A stretch of 64,000 bases of DNA, taken from assembly GCA_010279815.1 (NCBI GenBank), contig QEOQ01000663.1, positions 563,355-627,354 on the forward strand. The letters are read 5' to 3'. Shown piece after piece: positions 14,505 through 26,152 of the stretch. Under the pieces are notes generated by a model, which did not search any database, was not told the DNA's origin, and saw nothing but the letters and a program-made list of their open reading frames with translations. Position 1 is the stretch's first letter. Every line of letters begins with the position of its first letter. Position numbers and translations under genes: made by a program. This DNA is from Brachionus plicatilis. Lineage: Eukaryota; Rotifera; Eurotatoria; Ploima; Brachionidae.

Positions 14505-15763
14505 ATGAATTTGAAAACAATAATTTTGATTGTTATTTTCGGCTCAGAAATATACTTTGTCAAATCACAAATCAGCTCAAAATCATTGCTTAATTCATTG
14601 GAAAATCAGTGGAATATTTTCAAAATTCAATACAATAGATCATTTTTAGCGTCACAGAGAGAGGAGTCTAGAAGGTTTTACTTTTTATTGAAGGACAAAA
14701 TAAGGCTAATTTTTTCTAAAGACGAACAATATGGGAGTCAAACTTAAAATTGATTAACAGACACAATCGGGAAGCTATTCTGGGAAAGCATACTTATTTT
14801 ATGTCCATGAACAAATATGGTGATATGACTCATACTGAATTCAAAAAAATGCTTGGCCTAAAAAAGAAAGAAGAGCTTGATATCGAATCTTTCAGTAAAG
14901 ATATATTATCAGGAATGACCATGAATAGAATGATAAAAAATAGTCCACGAAATAATTCTGTTGATTGGAGAAACAAGGGATATGTTACAGGAATTAAAGA
15001 TCAAGGATTATGCGGGTAATCTATTCAAAATTGTATAGTTTAGTTTGAATGAATTTTAAATGAATAAGATCTTGTTGGGCATTTTCGGCAATAGCCGCTT
15101 TGGAAGGCCAAATATTCAAAAAGAATGGAAAATTAGTTGATCTTTCTGAACAAAATTTGATTGATTGTTCAAAAAATGACAAGAATGATGGCTGTAATGG
15201 AGGATTTATGGATAGCGCTTTCAAATATATAATTAATAATGGCGGAATAGATACCAGTCAAGTTTACCCTTACGAAGGAAAAGTAAAATTAAACAAATTA
15301 ATAACATTAAAATTCATTTTAGTTATTATCAAGGACGCAGCATGTAGATTTCAATCTGAAGGTATAGGTGCAAATGTCAAATCGTTAAGATACGTTAATC
15401 CAGGAGATGAAAACGCTTTAATTAAAGCCATAGAAGATATAGGTCCAATATCAGTTGCTATTGATGCTAGTCCATTATCTTTTCAATTTTACTCAAGTGG
15501 AATCTATTATGAATCTCGTTGTAGTCCAATTTTTTTGAATCATGCAGTTACTGTAGTCGGATACGGAAGTCAAGGTAATGGACTAGACTATTACATAGTT
15601 AAAAACAGTTGGGGTGAAACATGGGGTGAAAATGGTTGGAAATCTTTTATTTTAAGTTTTAAATTTTTTTTTTAATTCTTTTATTTAAGGTTACATTCTC
15701 ATGGCCCGAAATAAAAATAATAATTGTGGTATAGCTTCCGAAGCTCTATATCCTTTAGTTTAA
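14505..15763 (+). CDS. Cathepsin L-like papain-family cysteine protease (I29 pro-domain plus peptidase C1)
   Basis: Secreted or lysosomal endopeptidase made as a proenzyme. The N-terminus is a signal peptide (hydrophobic stretch TIILIVIFGSEIYFV), followed by an inhibitor I29 pro-domain (NQWNIFKIQYNRSF ... MNKYGDMTHTEF) and the mature peptidase beginning near NNSVDWRNKGYVTGIKDQG. All active-site residues are present: the oxyanion Gln in DQG, catalytic Cys (15073-15075, CGSCWAFS), His (15541-15543, NHAVTVVGYG) and Asn (15604-15606, KNSWGETWG). Supported introns are 15016-15068, 15283-15333 and 15635-15689 (51-55 bp); splicing restores YEGKDAACRF and WGENGYILMARN. The end, CGIASEALYPLV, is typical of cathepsin L. 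The junction inside the pro-domain (about 14675-14760) is unresolved: continuous reading hits a stop at 14745-14747, and the only in-phase GT-AG intron I find (14675-14760) removes a pro-domain helix. The gene may therefore be damaged there, or the assembly may carry an error. AATAAA lies at 15772. Confidence 0.88.
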
Positions 15764-18700
15764 TAGAGACTTAATAAATGATTTTTGTGTATTTATCTTT
15801 TTTTTATTTATGTAAACCATCATATTTCCGATTTCAAAATGCTGTATTCTTTTGTCTTCCGATTGATAATAAAAATATAACAATATAGATATTTATAAAA
15901 AAAGGAAAAATCCTTAAAAAAGCTTGAATTTACAATATGTCTTATTTGAAAACTTAAACCATCCATTCTAAAATAAAAAACATTCGGAACAAAAATCGAA
16001 GATCTATTGCTTTATTGAAATTTTTGTATCATAAAGTTTATAGATTTAATTTAGCTTTTGAGAATATTTTATAATGAATGACCATTATTGATTGATAAAA
16101 TTACTCTATGTTAAGTTAAAAATTTTAGAATGATAAAATTGATAGAATAAAAATCTGTATTCTTTTATGAAATTTTAAGGAGAAAAAAGGAAAATTTCAG
16201 AAGCAAACACTACCGGAATAAAACATAAATTTTTTTTTATTTTTTTTATCCAAAAATATTTTCAAATAAATTTTTCATTGCTGTAACTAATTTTTTTTTT
16301 CATTTATTCCAATCTAATATAATAATTCTCTTTAATTAAGGATTTTTTAATAAAAAGAAGTGCTTTTTTTTAAATCTTGAATGCTTAAAAATAGTGTTTG
16401 TACAATATAATTAGAAAAAAATTTCAGTAGATTTTCGAATCCGTTAAAATTTTTCTTTTAAATTTTTTATAATGCGAAAAAATAAAACCTAAATTATCAT
16501 GACAAAGTGAAGTTCATGATCAAATATAAATTTCAAATAAAAATTTTAGTTTTTGAGTTTAATAAAAAGGTATTATTAATAATTTTTTTAATAATAAATG
16601 ACTAAACTTTTTAAACATAAATTGTTTAATCTTTAATTAAATAGAAAATTATATGAATTTTGTCTGAAGTAAAAATGAAATCTTAATCAATATTTTGAAA
16701 TTTTGCAATTCAAAATTTAACTTTGTTTTGTCGTAATATATTTAATTAATATTTAAATATGTTCTAGGTCATATGAGAAGTCTCAATTTGAATTCCTTAA
16801 TGTGGATTTTAAATATGTCTTTATAGATTTCAAAAAAAAGATTTTGAAAAAATCAATTAAAAACCATTTAAAAAACAAAAAGTGGTTTTTTTTAAAAAAA
16901 AAAGTTTTTTAGTAGACATCTTATGTTTTAAGTTTAAAAAAAAAAATTAATAAAAGCTAATTTCATCATTTTTATTAATACTATAATGAATTACGTTTTG
17001 ATCATTTGATCATGATCATGAACTTCAAGTTGCCTATTATCATTATCAATATGTTTATAATAACCAATTTGTTTTTAATTAAAAGTAAACTTAAAGACAA
17101 TAAAATTTTAAATAAGTGCATTAAACTTAATTTAAGATACTTGATCTAAAAGTATAATTTTTTCTCATCTGCTTGTAAACTACATGCCAAATAAAATTTA
17201 AAGCGTTAAATAGTTTCACTAAAATGGCTTCGAATAATTAATTTACAAATTATTTCTAGTACAATTTTTGGCTAATGTTGCTGTGACATTCAGAGTTGCA
17301 TTTATTGAGAAATAATATAATATAGAAGTCCATTATATTTATCTGAATCTTTAACAAACTGGTAGCTAATTTTAATAAAATTTCATTTCCCTTTTCGAAA
17401 AATAGAAGCTTAGAAGCTGTTGTGAAAAATAATTCGTTTAATGTCTTTTGTCTTTTCTTTTTTAAACTAAAAAGATTGCTATCAGACTATTTAGAATTAT
17501 ATCTTAATATTTCAATATTACTTCTAACAGAAAGAGGTGTAGGTGAATTAAATCATTTGTGGAAACGTTTGTTTGCATATAAATGTGGAACTCTAGCCAA
17601 TATGAATTACTTTCAAAGCGTGGTAACTTTCTAAAGTTTTACTTTTCTAAAAAAATGAAGGCATATTTATTTTGCGTTTTGGAAGGTTCCGTAATAAAGT
17701 CCTGTTGTTAGTTATGTTTAGGTATCCTGAGTTTTCCAAAATTGAGCCCACCCATATTTTTGATTTATATCTTCCTGAAAATACTTTAAAGGACAGATAC
17801 TGCTTAGTATTTTTGTGTAACTGTAAACTTAAGATAAACCATTCGGTCATATGAGAATGCTTTTTGCTCTTTCTAATCATTACCTTATTATAACTTAAAA
17901 CCGAAGGCAACTTTAACACTAAGGCATATTCCTCATTATTTTTCAAATTTCAAGCTTAATTTTGCAATAAAGAAATATTACAACTTTTCTTATTTTACAA
18001 GAAAATATATCTTTAAGAAAATAATAACCATTAATTTAATTAAGAAAATGACATATAGTTAAGTGTTATGATTGCCTTTGGTTTAAGTAATGTCCCACAG
18101 ATTCTGTTCTAGCATTATTGCTTTTGGTAATTTATATAAAAATATTGCCAGAATGCATTATATGTGATGGAACTAAATTCTATTATAATTAAATAATGAG
18201 TCAAAAATATTTAATTAAAATAGAATTTAGTTTAAAAAAAACTATTAATAAATAATATCCTTTTTTACAAAAAAATATGAATTTTTTTAAGAAAAAAAGT
18301 AAGTTAACGATTCTATTATTTTTGCAGTCTCAGAGTTAGATCTAATTTAAATTACATAAAATATTTTAGCAAGTTTCAAATTAAATTATTAAAATAACTG
18401 TACCAAAAAAAAAAAGTTTAAGAAGTAAAATCTTTACTGCATTTCAGTTTGAATTTCAATTGTTTAAAAGTCTAAAAAAAAAAAAAGCTCTGGTTGTTTC
18501 TATAAAAATTTTAGCAAACAAAGACTTGTCAGGAGTTAGACTCAAAAGATTTCAATGGTAATCAAGTTTTAAAATAATCGGTATTAATAGCTCTGAATTG
18601 AAGTATGTTTTTGTTGGAAAGAATATTAAATTTTAGAGTCTAAAGAATTGAAAATGAAAAATAAAATTTAAATTAAAAATTTTCTCTACATGAAACCGAG

Positions 18701-20700
18701 TGAGAAAATATAGAAGAAATAGCTTTTTTCATAAAAGAATTTGAATTTTTGCGGCTCTTAGATTTTATTTTTTCCTTCCTTTTTGGTATAACAGAACTAT
18801 AATCAAAGCAAATAGAAACAATTGCTTGAATTAAATATTAACTTAAAAGCAATAATTTGAGGCTACAATCGACTTATTTGAAAAATGAATATTTTAATAT
18901 CAGAAAAAATTCCAAGATCGTTTTTCAATATTGCTTTTAATTTCTTTTCATCTGCAAACTCCTAGTATAATTACATTAATCATTTTTTAATCTAAAAACT
19001 AGATAAGAACAATCGTGTGCATATTTTTGACAAAGTTTGATGGAAAGGAAGAGATTTTAAAGTTGAAAAAATGTCATACTAAAACATGATTTAAAATGCA
19101 CTAAAAAATTATTTATTTACATTATTTACATTATTTTAATGGTTGCTTTATTTTTTTAGATTAAGTCTAGTTTTGTTTAAAAAAAAAACAGTATTTGAAT
19201 CTAATAAGAATAATTGGGTTAAACTATTGAGGAAAGTCTTTGCAAAAAAGGAAAATCTTTTTTTTGTTTTGTCCTATTTAAAGCAACTAAGATTGTTTAG
19301 ATATTTCGTATTTTTATTTCATTCAGAAATTTTTAAATCACAAGACTTATTCAATATTTTTGTTAGTAGTTATTTTTTAATTTAGCTTGTGTAAATCTGT
19401 ATGTGTAATTATCATTTTAATCTAAATTTGTTATTTAATCAGTCAATCTTCCGTCTAAATATCAAAGAAATTCACATAATAAACCGACGGTTTCTTCTCA
19501 TCTATGTGAAATTAAAGCTTAATTTTATTAATAACATTTAATTCCTTAATTATTTTAAATAAATAAAAGGAAAGGGAAGAGTTAATGGTAAACGCTTAAT
19601 AAATTTTTTATTTTTGCCTAATACTGCAGTGAGTTGCATTTTAATTTGATAAAGAATTATAAAGCAATTATAACCAAAACTCGCCATTTAGTTTCATGAA
19701 ATTCTATTCGAATAAAAAAGGTGTTTTTTTTTACTAAAAATAAGCATTTTAAATTATTCATTTCAAAAAAACTACTTCTAATAAAATTTTTTTTTTAATG
19801 ATACTCAGAAAAAAGAGATGACTGGGATTGTGGGAATGTTAAATATTTCTTCCATTACTTAACCAAAGATTCCTCATTTCGTAATTATATTTAATAAAGA
19901 AAAAACTTTTCGGATAGCATTTCATTTAATTATAGCTGAAATGCCGTAAGTGTTACATGTAATTTAGAAAAGGCGTTTGATGTAAGTTAATCACCAGTCA
20001 GGTTTTATACTTAATAGAATTTTTTTTTCTTTTAAATATTAAAAATAATTTAATAATTTGATAATTAATAATATCAGTTTTTTTTTAATAATTTTATATA
20101 TAGACAGTCTTTATTACGTTGGACTTAAAACCACTTATATTATTATTAAAGATTTTCACAATAAATAAGAAGAAGCAAGTGTGTTATAATTCACAAAATT
20201 TTAATTTTTTAATTTTTTTTTCTGAACTTTTTCAGGTTTAATCTAAAAAAATGATAATTTATTTTTATTAATTTAAAATTAGTTAATAGTTTGAAAATCA
20301 TTTTCTTTTAATGGTTTTTTTTTAATTAAATTTAAATAATATCTAAATATTGTATTCTTGTATATACTTTAAATCGTCCATCTAACTTTTAGAATCCTTA
20401 ACAAAATTAAGCAGAGAAAAATGTGTTTTAATTAACAGAATTTTAATTGTTCAATTATTTTAAATATGAACTTTTTTATTTTAGCTTAATAAAGCCTTAA
20501 AATTAAACTTGGCTTTTCGAGAATTATCTTGAATAAAAAATATTTTATACTTAATTATTTAAGTAGATCATTGGTCAGGAAAAATGTTAAATAAAAAATT
20601 AATTTTTTTCTAAGAAAAAACAAACGTAAATTAATTTAAAGCATTTAGTTTTTAAATTATTTTTAATTAATCAAAGTAAAAGGGAAGAGTCGGTGGTAAC
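15764..20700. other. Long AT-rich region without a supportable gene
   Basis: Roughly 5 kb of AT-rich DNA. Short open frames at 17422-17634 and 19143-19385 encode low-complexity, Leu/Phe/Lys-rich peptides with no family resemblance, and I do not call them genes. The only recognisable scrap is a possible Gypsy reverse-transcriptase motif near 18060-18110. The segment 19569-19601 resembles 20678-20710 (GGGAAGAGT, then GGTAA, then CGCTTAA), so related dispersed repeats occur here. Confidence 0.5.
18055..18110 (+). pseudogene. Possible fragment of a Ty3/Gypsy reverse transcriptase
   Basis: One frame reads LSVMIAFGLSNVPQILF followed by a stop. This resembles the Gypsy RT signature (VMPFGLxNAPATFQ). 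I see neither the YLDD box nor other RT blocks nearby, and the match is only about 15 residues, so chance is a serious alternative. Confidence 0.25.
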
Positions 20701-21240
20701 CGCTTAAGATATTTTGTTTTCGTCTGACAGCAAAGCGATATTTTATTTGAATTTTTCACAAATTTATTTTTAATTCTATTTAATAAGTTGATCAGCATTA
20801 AGGTCAAATATTTAAAAAAGGAATTTTTTTAAAATTTATTTATATCTGTAATTAATTTGAGTATTTATTTTTATTCAAAAAAAAATCAAAATTAAAATTG
20901 AATATTTTTTAATTTGTATCTTGTTTTCGTCTACTATAAAAGTGAAATTTTATTTGATTTTTTTACAAATTTATTTTTTATTCTATTTAATAAACTGATC
21001 AGCATTAATATCAAATATTCAAAAAATAAATAAGTAAATTTATTTTAATCTGTAATTAATTTGAGAATTTATTCTTATTTAAAAAAAAATCAAAATTAAA
21101 ATTGAATATTTTTTAATTTGTATGTATATTATTTTTGTCTAATGATACAGTGAAATTTGATTTGACTTTTTACAAATTATTTTTTATTCTTTTAAATAAG
21201 CTGATCAGCATTTAAATCAAATAAAATTTAAAAATTAAAT
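20690..21240. repeat. Three diverged tandem copies of a ~206-bp AT-rich repeat
   Basis: The block GTCT...GTGAAATTT(T/G)ATTTGA...TTTACAAAT...TTCT(A/T)TTTAATAA(G/A)(T/C)TGATCAGCATT occurs three times. The TGATCAGCATT anchor starts at 20789, 20996 and 21202, giving periods of 207 and 206 bp. Copies 1 and 2 also share a long 3' segment (CTGTAATTAATTTGAG followed by the block leading to GAATATTTTTTAATTTGTAT). The copies differ by scattered substitutions and small indels. The array ends just before the promoter-like region of the BAH gene. Confidence 0.75.
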
Positions 21241-21399
21241 AATTTAAAATTTTCAAAAAATTTAACAGTTAATAAGATTAAAAAAAATATATAAAAGTTT
21301 CAATTTTCACACATTTATTTATCAACAGGTGTCTTGGCCCTGAAAACAAAATTGAGATGTCTAGACCAAAGCAAAATCGATATTTAAAAAGCTTATCAG

Positions 21400-21825
21400 A
21401 GCATGCCAACAAAATGGCCGAGTGACGCACACACAACCGTGCACAAACTCGCACAACAACAACAACAAAATGCAAATAGCTAACCCAATTGCACATCGTC
21501 CACACAACCGATACAAAACACGCATTTATTATGATAATACGACAATCAGAGAGACTAGCGCCACGTTCATACGGCTGTGCATTATCATAATAAATGCGCC
21601 GAATTCGCCGAGCGTGAGCCGCTCGCATTAATTATTCGCTTTTCGTTCACTCTCAAAGCATTCATCTCTACTCGGATTTTTCTATTAGCACAAACACACA
21701 CACACACCACACACACACAACACACACAGAGTCAAAGACACATAGACTTGTATCTCCATATTTGAACACCAAATATTTTCCATAAATTAAACTATTGTTT
21801 ATTTTGTTCGCTTCGAATTTTGCAG
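21400..21825 (+). promoter_or_regulatory. GC-richer putative promoter / 5' UTR region of the BAH gene, with CA microsatellite
   Basis: Base composition rises sharply compared with the AT-rich DNA to the left, with several CpG-containing stretches such as GCCGAGCGTGAGCCGCTCGC near 21606-21628. An 18-bp perfect inverted repeat lies at 21521-21538 and 21581-21598. A CA/CACAC microsatellite spans about 21692-21728. The region ends at a good acceptor (TTTTGCAG, 21818-21825) before the exon with the likely start codon. I infer a promoter plus 5' UTR exon and intron; no core promoter element is certain. Confidence 0.5.
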
Positions 21826-21848
21826 GGTCTTTGGCAACACTTGAAGCA

Positions 21849-24800
21849 ATGGTCCGACCTAAACGAGCACCGAATAACATAAAAAAAGCGGTTAATGCGG
21901 GCTCCCAGTCCAACACCACCGCCGATCTAAATCTAAACGACGAAGACTCGCTCAAAAAGTCGAACCGAACCCAAAAGTCGGAGGAGGACGAGGGCCCGTG
22001 CAAGACCAAGACGGGCCGCAAGCCTGCCAAGGCCAAAGCGGACCAAGAGCCGGCGAAAGAGCCTCGCAAGCGGCGCATGGCCAGCCTAAACGCCGAGTTC
22101 TTGGTCCACTATTGTACGAACACGAACAATGCGTCGCAGCAGGCGCACGAGAAACGGGCGTCCGAGTCGCCCAGCTCGTCCAAGCGGCGCCGCACCGTCT
22201 CCAACGAGTCCAAGGCCAAGAAGGGCAGACCGAACACGCGCGCCCGCAACAAAAAGGCCGACAGCGACCACCAGCAGGAAGAAGAGGACGAGCAGGAGCC
22301 GGTGAAGACGCGAAAGAGCCAGAAGCGGCGCGGCAGACACAAGGCGGCCAAGGTCGACGATCGATCGGACTCGTCGGTGTCGCGCGCCGAGCCCCCGGCA
22401 CCGCCGGTGAGCTCGGGCCGGCCGAAACGCGAGGCCAGTCTGCGCGCCTCCGCCATGATCATCCAAACAAACGAGATAGAAAAGACCCGATTTCAGTATT
22501 ATCCGTCGGCCGCTAGTGCGCCCCCGCCAGCCGTCACCGCTGCCGCCGCCAATCCCCTCGCTGTGTCCAAGACAAAAGCGGACAAAAACCACTTTCAGGT
22601 TCCGAATCCGCCCAAGGCGCTCAAAAACGCCAAGACCAAGTCCGATGCGAACCTGAAGCATGTGTCGACTGGGACAACGCTGGCCAACAGCCAGGCGGCC
22701 AATATGGGTCGCAACGAGTCGCCTGATGACGAAGAGTCGTCCAGTGACGTTCTTATTGTCTCCGAAAAGAACTCCAATGGCGAATTGGTTTTGACCGAGG
22801 AACGGCTGGCTGACCACAACAAGCTCTACGGCAGTTACAGCACAGGCAATGGCACGTTTAGTACGCACACTAAGGATTATATAAACAAATGGATCGGCGG
22901 TCTGGAGGCGGCCCAGGACAAGCCCTTTCCGCAGGAAATAATACCCATTGATTCGTTTGGAAGCAAAGTGCTAAACGATCCGCAGTATTTGACGGTCAAG
23001 TCACGGCAGCAGCCGACACAGAGCAAAAGTGTTAAATCAACTGTTGGCCAACAAGCCAAGGCCAAAGAGACCGCTCAGCCCGTCAAGCCCGCTCTACAAG
23101 CCAATCAAACAACTAAAAACGATCAAAAACAAAACGGTAAAGCAAGTTTAGATATTGTTTGCTTAAAAGGTGATGCTGTTACTAACGGGTTCGAATTAAA
23201 GGCCAAACAAGTGATTGCTTCATCTTGATTAAGAACCTTTGTTGTACATATCACTTTTTTTTTTATCCGATTTTTAATCACTCGGCCACCCAACCACCAC
23301 TTACTTGTCTACGGGTCTCTTCTGCTCAAAACAGCTTCTCTTCTTACAATTTCTTCAAGTTTTNNNNNNNNNNNNNNNCTCATAATAAATACTTTGCTCT
23401 TAACAATTCATTTCAAGTTCAGTTTAAATAGTTGCCATTATCAAATTTTTCATTACAAAATATCAGCTCCATTGCATAATCCAATCTAAGTTCATTAACC
23501 AAAAATTCTATAGACCTATTGTAGGCTATAATTGTAGATCTACACGCTATATTGTAGAATTGTAGACTACAATTGTAGATCTACACGCTACATTGTAGAA
23601 TTGTAGCCTACAATTGTAGATCTACACGCTACATTGTAGAATTGTAGGCTACAATTGTAGATCTACACGCTACATTGTAGAATTGTAGCCTACAATTGTA
23701 GATCTACACGCTACATTGTAGAATTGTAGCCTACAATTCTACAATGTAGCGAAAATAATTATTTTTTTAGAGAAAATTATTGAAAAAAAAGAGAGCTGAG
23801 GTTTTATTTGAGTTGTAGATGTAGTTGAATCAAGTGTTATTTGTGCGTTTATCGGATTTACATTCTAAAATGACGACAATGAGTTTAAGTTGAGTTAAAT
23901 TGTAAGAGGAGTCTGTTATAAGAGTCGAAGTGTGTTTTAATTTTGATCATTTATATTTTATTTTTGAGTGAAATGTTTAAAAAAAATTGCTCAATAATCA
24001 AATCAACGAGGCCAGATAAATATTTGTTGGAATTTTTAAAATATCTGTTGTTGAATAAAAGTGTACATTTTAAACAGCAAGACATTTTTGTTATTTTTTT
24101 AAAATATACAAATATATACATAAATATATATATTTTTTTTTGTCTAATAAAAAGTCAAAACAATCATTTTTTGTTGTTGTAACTCATTGTCGTCATTTAA
24201 GGTTTAGTAAAAAAAAGAAAAAAAGAATTAACGCAATTTTTTAAAAAGACCTGGATCCAAAGCCGGATCAAGCGAATCTGAACTCGGCACCCACGAGCCG
24301 GCTCCAGAGCCAATTTCCTTTTCAATTGCCGTTCGACCACAGCACACCGTCATCAGCCTGGTCGTACCCGCCAACAGCGCCAAGACCCAAGTCGCCCCCA
24401 CTTCACCCAGAACACATGACCTGGACCAATATTCAGTCGGGAAGCGAGAGCGTCAACCAATTGATAGCCGCAGCGGTCGGATGCTCACTCAGCAATCCGA
24501 TCGGATTTTTCAACTCCCACGGCCTAACCAAATCAATGTCCCTGCCGCCGCACACCTTTCCATCCATCAATCCTCACAAGCCATCGTTCATGATGCCGTC
24601 TGCACTCGACTCATCCAACCAGTCCAAACTCTACCTTGCCAACACAGACTACTACCAAGATCCCACTTATCTAATTCCATCTTACGCCAAACTGAAGCTC
24701 AAGAGCGAAAAGCTCATGGACATGCGCAATCATCAGCACGCGGCCGCTGCTGCCGCGGCCGCAGCTGCTGCCATGCACCAGATGCCGCCCATGATCAACG

Positions 24801-26152
24801 TTGAAAACGTCAACTTTTATGGAAGTCTGGACGAACAGCAAAAGGCGGCGGCCGCTTGTTTCTTGCAGCATCAACAAGATCCTTGCTGTGGAGCCAACTC
24901 GGCCTCGGCCAACCAAGCAACAACAGCAGCAGCGGCCGCCGCAGCAGCTGTTGCCATGAACATTGCCAAGATTCTAAAAAATCAAGGCGAAGACAAAAGC
25001 GAGGCCAAAGTCGAGACCAAGACCGAGCCCGAGTCGAATGCAGAAACGGCCAAGGAAACAAGAAAAGGACACTTGGACACCGAATCAGTGGTTTCTGTTT
25101 CGTCCAATTCGTCTGATGTCAAAGTAATCAAGAGTGAGAGCAACAATTTGGTCAAAGAGGAGCCATTGGACAGTGTTCAGATTAAGAAAGAGATGTGTCA
25201 CGATGAAAGAATGGAAGAAGACGAAGAAGACAAAAAATCCTACAGCTCGTCGCTGTCCAGCAGTGTGCACTTGATAGTTGATGAGACATCGATGATAGTG
25301 AACGAAAATTTAGAGAGTCAAATGAATGTGGAGAGCGAGGAAATGGTCATGAATGACAAGACAGATTCAAATTCGAACACAAACATGAATGTGGATTCGG
25401 TAAATGTTAACTTGCCTTTGGAGAGTAATTCGAACATGATCGAGTCCGAGAGCACAATGGACTGTAGATCAGGTGGAAAAAGCGAAAGAGTGTGGATTTT
25501 AAACAGTGAGCCTCTGGGCGACAGATCATACGCGTCCATCAAAAACAAATCATCAAATTTGATCGTCAATGTTAACGATTGTGTCTTGTTCGACAGAGAG
25601 ACCGGCGATGGGGTCAATGAAAGCAGTAATACCAATTATTCGTATGATGAAAACGATTGTTCACTGGCCAAAAAAAGCGAGTCTTTTGCTCAAATTAAAT
25701 CGATTAAAATTGATCCTAGTCGTGGTCAGTATTGCAAATTTTTTTTTATTTTTCTAATTTAATTATTTGTTTTTTTTTAGACAAAATATTAATTCATGTA
25801 AAGGTTTTTTATAAGCCGGAACAGATAAAAAATGAAATAAAAAATTTAAATGATTCGATTAAATTTGAAGAAAATGAACTTATATCTTCACAAGATGTTT
25901 GTGAACAAGAAGTACTCGATCCTGAGCATATAAAATCTAAGTCGATTTTGTCCGATCATACGAATTATTTGAAGTAAATGAAAAAAAAAAATTTTTTTTT
26001 TCTAATTTTATTAATTAACGATTGGGTTTTTTATTTCTAGAATGAAAAGAAGTGTCAACGCTAGTGGAGGTGATGGTGACGAGAAAATTTATTTTTACCG
26101 TTACGACTATGATCTTAGCACAAAGGAAATAAATTTAATTGTAGAAAAGTGA
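21849..26152 (+). CDS. BAH-domain chromatin protein related to BAHD1 / Winged eye / BAHCC1-TNRC18
   Basis: Probable nuclear transcriptional co-regulator. Model: 21849-23136, 24249-25724, 25781-25973 and 26041-26152, a continuous frame of 1,022 residues. An alternative donor at 23170 gives the same phase. The ATG at 21849 (MVRPKRAPNN) is preferred because an acceptor at 21824-21825 cuts off the upstream in-frame codons. The N-terminal ~430 residues are basic and disordered, with many Lys/Arg clusters that could act as nuclear signals and a KRRMASLNAEFLVHY motif that I associate, from memory, with this family. The middle has Ala tracts and HQ stretches and three SUMO consensus sites at 25127-25192. 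The C-terminus fits a BAH domain: RVWILN, then NDCVLFDRETGDG, then FAQIKSI, then KILIHVKVFYKPEQ, ending in IYFYRYDYDLSTKEI like the BAHD1 tail. The BAH core is diverged. The exons are GC-rich. The stop codon at 26150 overlaps a strong donor-like GTGAGT, so an extra 3' exon is possible. Confidence 0.75.
23364..23378. other. Assembly gap (15 N) in the first large intron of the BAH gene
   Basis: Fifteen N bases lie about 230 bp beyond the predicted exon end and just before the palindromic minisatellite. Some intron sequence may be missing or collapsed here. Confidence 0.9.
23531..23751. repeat. 41-bp palindrome-rich minisatellite (5 units) ending in a perfect hairpin
   Basis: The word ATTGTAGATCTACACGC recurs at 23531, 23572, 23613, 23654 and 23695, an exact 41-bp period. 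The units are nearly identical; one variable position toggles between GCCTAC, GGCTAC and GACTAC. Each unit contains AATTGTAG and GTAGATCTAC-type palindromes. The array ends in a 21-bp perfect inverted repeat (23709-23729 and 23731-23751) with a 1-nt centre, so it can fold into long hairpins. It lies in the intron between the first two large coding exons of the BAH gene. Confidence 0.9.

Noticed and set aside
17422..17946. Open frames of 60-99 codons on both strands
   Set aside because: Composition is typical of AT-rich noise (Phe/Leu/Lys/Asn), they overlap on opposite strands, and no motif is seen.
19143..19385. 80-codon + strand open frame
   Set aside because: Low-complexity hydrophobic/Lys sequence with no neighbouring exons or motifs.
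23531..23751. CRISPR-like array
   Set aside because: The repeats are directly abutting 41-bp units without unique spacers, in a eukaryotic intron; it is a minisatellite.
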